Source: Clavelina lepadiformis
Taxonomy: Eukaryota; Chordata; Ascidiacea; Aplousobranchia; Clavelinidae
Direction: 5' to 3'
Assembly (NCBI RefSeq): GCF_947623445.1
Contig: NC_135241.1
Span: forward strand, 14,882,501-14,946,500
Length of the DNA: 64,000 nt
Below are positions 54,779-64,000 of the stretch, piece after piece (positions within the stretch are counted from its first letter, which is position 1; each line of letters begins with the position of its first letter). Position numbers and translations under genes: made by a program. The notes below the pieces were generated by a model. It ran no database searches, was not told where the DNA came from, and saw only the letters and a program-made list of their open reading frames with translations.

Positions 54779-56832
54779 CTTTACATGCAAAGGAATCTTT
54801 TTTAATATATCGGCTTACATTATGCAAACTATTGTAAAAAACATATAGTGATCGACGTTACAGTGACTTATATTTGCAAAAAGCATGTGACGTCTTAAAG
54901 ACATCATGCAATAAAACTGGCAATATTTTTCTTTCTGTTTGTAATATTTTTTAACTTTAGTAAATTCAGAACATGTATGTAAGCGACATGGGTAAATTTT
55001 GTTTTTTTTAAGGAGTGAGCGTGTTTTCGCTTTGGTATCGGATCGTTTAACTTTTCCCTTGACTGTGGGAAGAAAAAAATTGCTAGAGCATAACAAAACA
55101 GAAATATGCTCACAGACGATCAACGAACGAACAGAGCGCCAAGGCTTGGGGCCGCAGAGGCAAATCAACCGTTGAATGACGGGACTGCTGCTGGGGGCTC
55201 TCGAGTTTTAGACCCTCGTATGTTGAAATACACGCACTTATAACCACAGAAATCAATTAAATATGGTGTAAAACAGACTTCGTGTGAGTCCGTTCATCCA
55301 GCTGACGTTCACGTTCCGTTCATCCGCTGTCTAGCCATCGTTAGTGTGTGCTAGCGGTTCGCGCTCATGATAGACTTTCTTAAGGCATGGCACATAGGTT
55401 GCCCTTGAGAACAGAATTTCAAAACATTGAATCCAGTTTTTGTATTTTTTTGGAATATCAGGAAACTGTACACGGTACTATACAACAAAATATTCTTATA
55501 ATTTATGACTTTAAAACAGAATCTCGGAATCTGCACTTGGTCAACGAAAACTACCTTTCCTGTTTTCATATACTTAACCACCGTGTCTTTTTGAAATTGT
55601 TTACTGGTTTGGTCGTTTGGATCTTCCTTAATTTTGCATAACCATTATTTGTATTATATTGTCTTTGCAATTTACCCGAATACTCAGTCAGTGCGTCGGT
55701 GTATGGACGTCAAATTTTTACTGAAGGAAGATAACCCGTCACCGAACAGTTTATAACTCCCGGCAGGCGGCGCTATAGAAACGAAAAACCGATTATTATA
55801 AAACCGAATTAAAACGGTTCTATCACCGCAACACTGAAACACATTCTTCTTTGAAACTGTGAAATCGATTACATGTGGTATCTAAAGAGCAAAGCAAAAC
55901 ATGCGGTTTACTTAAGACCTTGTGTAGAATTAAGACGTCATTCTATGATGTGAAGCCCATTTAAGCAACCACCCCGCTCATTAACACGACCATTTGACCA
56001 CGATTTGACAAAGGTTCCGCGGATTGACGACATTACCCGGTTCTACTAAAAATTACTGGACGCCTTGTACAAATTTGTCCTTGTGTCTTTTCCCAAATTT
56101 TCAAACTTTTATACATGTTATAAGTTTATTCTATATATTGGGTCAAACGATGTTATACTAGTAGCCTTATTTGAAATAAGAAAACTGCATAACAACGAAT
56201 CTTCTTTTTCGATTACTGAAGAAAAAGTATAACACTCACTCTTAACGCAAAGTTAAAACTTTTATTACCATATACAAAAACACTTGTGTTATCGCATGAA
56301 CAACGAACAAAGTTCTAAAGAAAAAATAACGAGTAATAATGTAAAACATTATAAATGAGGACTTATGGGCTATTTACACACGCTACAGTATGATATTCGA
56401 TAGAACTGATTCTTTACCATATTTTATCTAGTACTTTATAAATGTACCTTTTAAGGGTTAGTAATTACCAAATAAGCTGAAATAATAGCCATCTTTTCTT
56501 GTTCAAAAAGTTGTTTATTTTAACAGAAATCCTAACAAATTAACCTAATGTGTGTGATGTTGTTCGAAATCCTTAAGTTTCATGATCATTTTTCTATGGA
56601 CATCCTCAATTAAAACAATAATCTGGGTATAAACGATTGCACTTAGGTCAAATACAACCAACATCTTTAATCGTGCTGACAAGCACAATAAAAACGTCAT
56701 CGCCGCAGATTAACCTTTATACAGCAGCAGATAGGTGTCAATTAGCCTCTTAAAACGGATGACCAGCATTAATCGGAGCTTACCGACGACCATAAATTAA
56801 TTACTCGTTGAAAATGTTATTAATAAATGGCA
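54779..56832. other. Intergenic between the SLCO pseudogene and the potassium channel
   Basis: I looked here on the minus strand for a CxxCNNxKGFL exon that would complete the SLCO pseudogene and found none. Open frames at 54815-55168 and 55351-55641 have no family resemblance. The minus-strand 3' UTR of the channel occupies the right part. Confidence 0.4.
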
Positions 56833-63898
<7,066 letters not shown>

Positions 63899-64000
63899 TT
63901 ACTCGGTGAAGATACTGTATCACCTTATTATACATGTAGAGCTGTTGTTTATTAATCGCCAATTTCACCTATTGACGTAATAATTTTGACTTTAATAATT

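Overview
The window is animal nuclear DNA: AT-rich, with spliced genes on both strands and GT/AG introns mostly of 60 to 700 bases. The gene set (PHRF1, CFAP161, SCLY, SNRPD3, phosphorylase kinase gamma, an OATP-type SLCO transporter, an SK potassium channel) is that of a bilaterian. Together with the short introns, many small DNA transposons and tRNA-derived short repeats, it suggests an ascidian tunicate, perhaps Ciona-like. The species is inference; the gene identities are much firmer. I rebuilt exons by hand from splice sites, reading phase and remembered protein families, with no database search.

Layout. 1-8844 (+): 3' part of a PHRF1-like gene whose RING and PHD exons lie left of the window; one intron holds a broken copy of a repetitive gene family. 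10007-14453 (-): a complete CFAP161, convergent with PHRF1. 15883-17077: a decayed Mutator-like (MULE) element with a perfect 9-base target duplication. 17297-21610 (+): selenocysteine lyase, with a hAT-like element in intron 1. 23821-24046: a transposase relic. 25029-26742 (-): SmD3. 29015-29170: a 156-base hAT-type MITE with a perfect 8-base duplication. 31448-35228 (-): the catalytic subunit of phosphorylase kinase, whose obvious ATG is one base out of frame. 35229-41466: a gene-poor, repeat-rich stretch.

41467-54778 is the most unusual part. An apparently intact SLCO/OATP gene (+, 11 exons) faces a related copy (-) tail to tail. The second copy keeps the same exon lengths and phases where exons survive, but it has lost the counterparts of exons 1, 3, 4 and 5 and carries an in-frame TAG, so I call it a pseudogene. 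A small unrecognised spliced gene (about 49428-50433) and several repeats lie between them. A repeat seems to have supplied the last ~25 codons of the intact SLCO gene.

56833-63875 (-): the 3' half of an SK-type calcium-activated potassium channel (pore, S6, calmodulin-binding domain, coiled coil). Its N-terminal and S1-S4 exons lie right of the window, and one intron is 4.66 kb.

The genes look like unrelated neighbours and not a pathway: chromatin/RNA polymerase II, cilium, selenium metabolism, splicing, glycogen breakdown, transport and excitability. I found no CRISPR array, rRNA, convincing tRNA gene or operon-like spacing.
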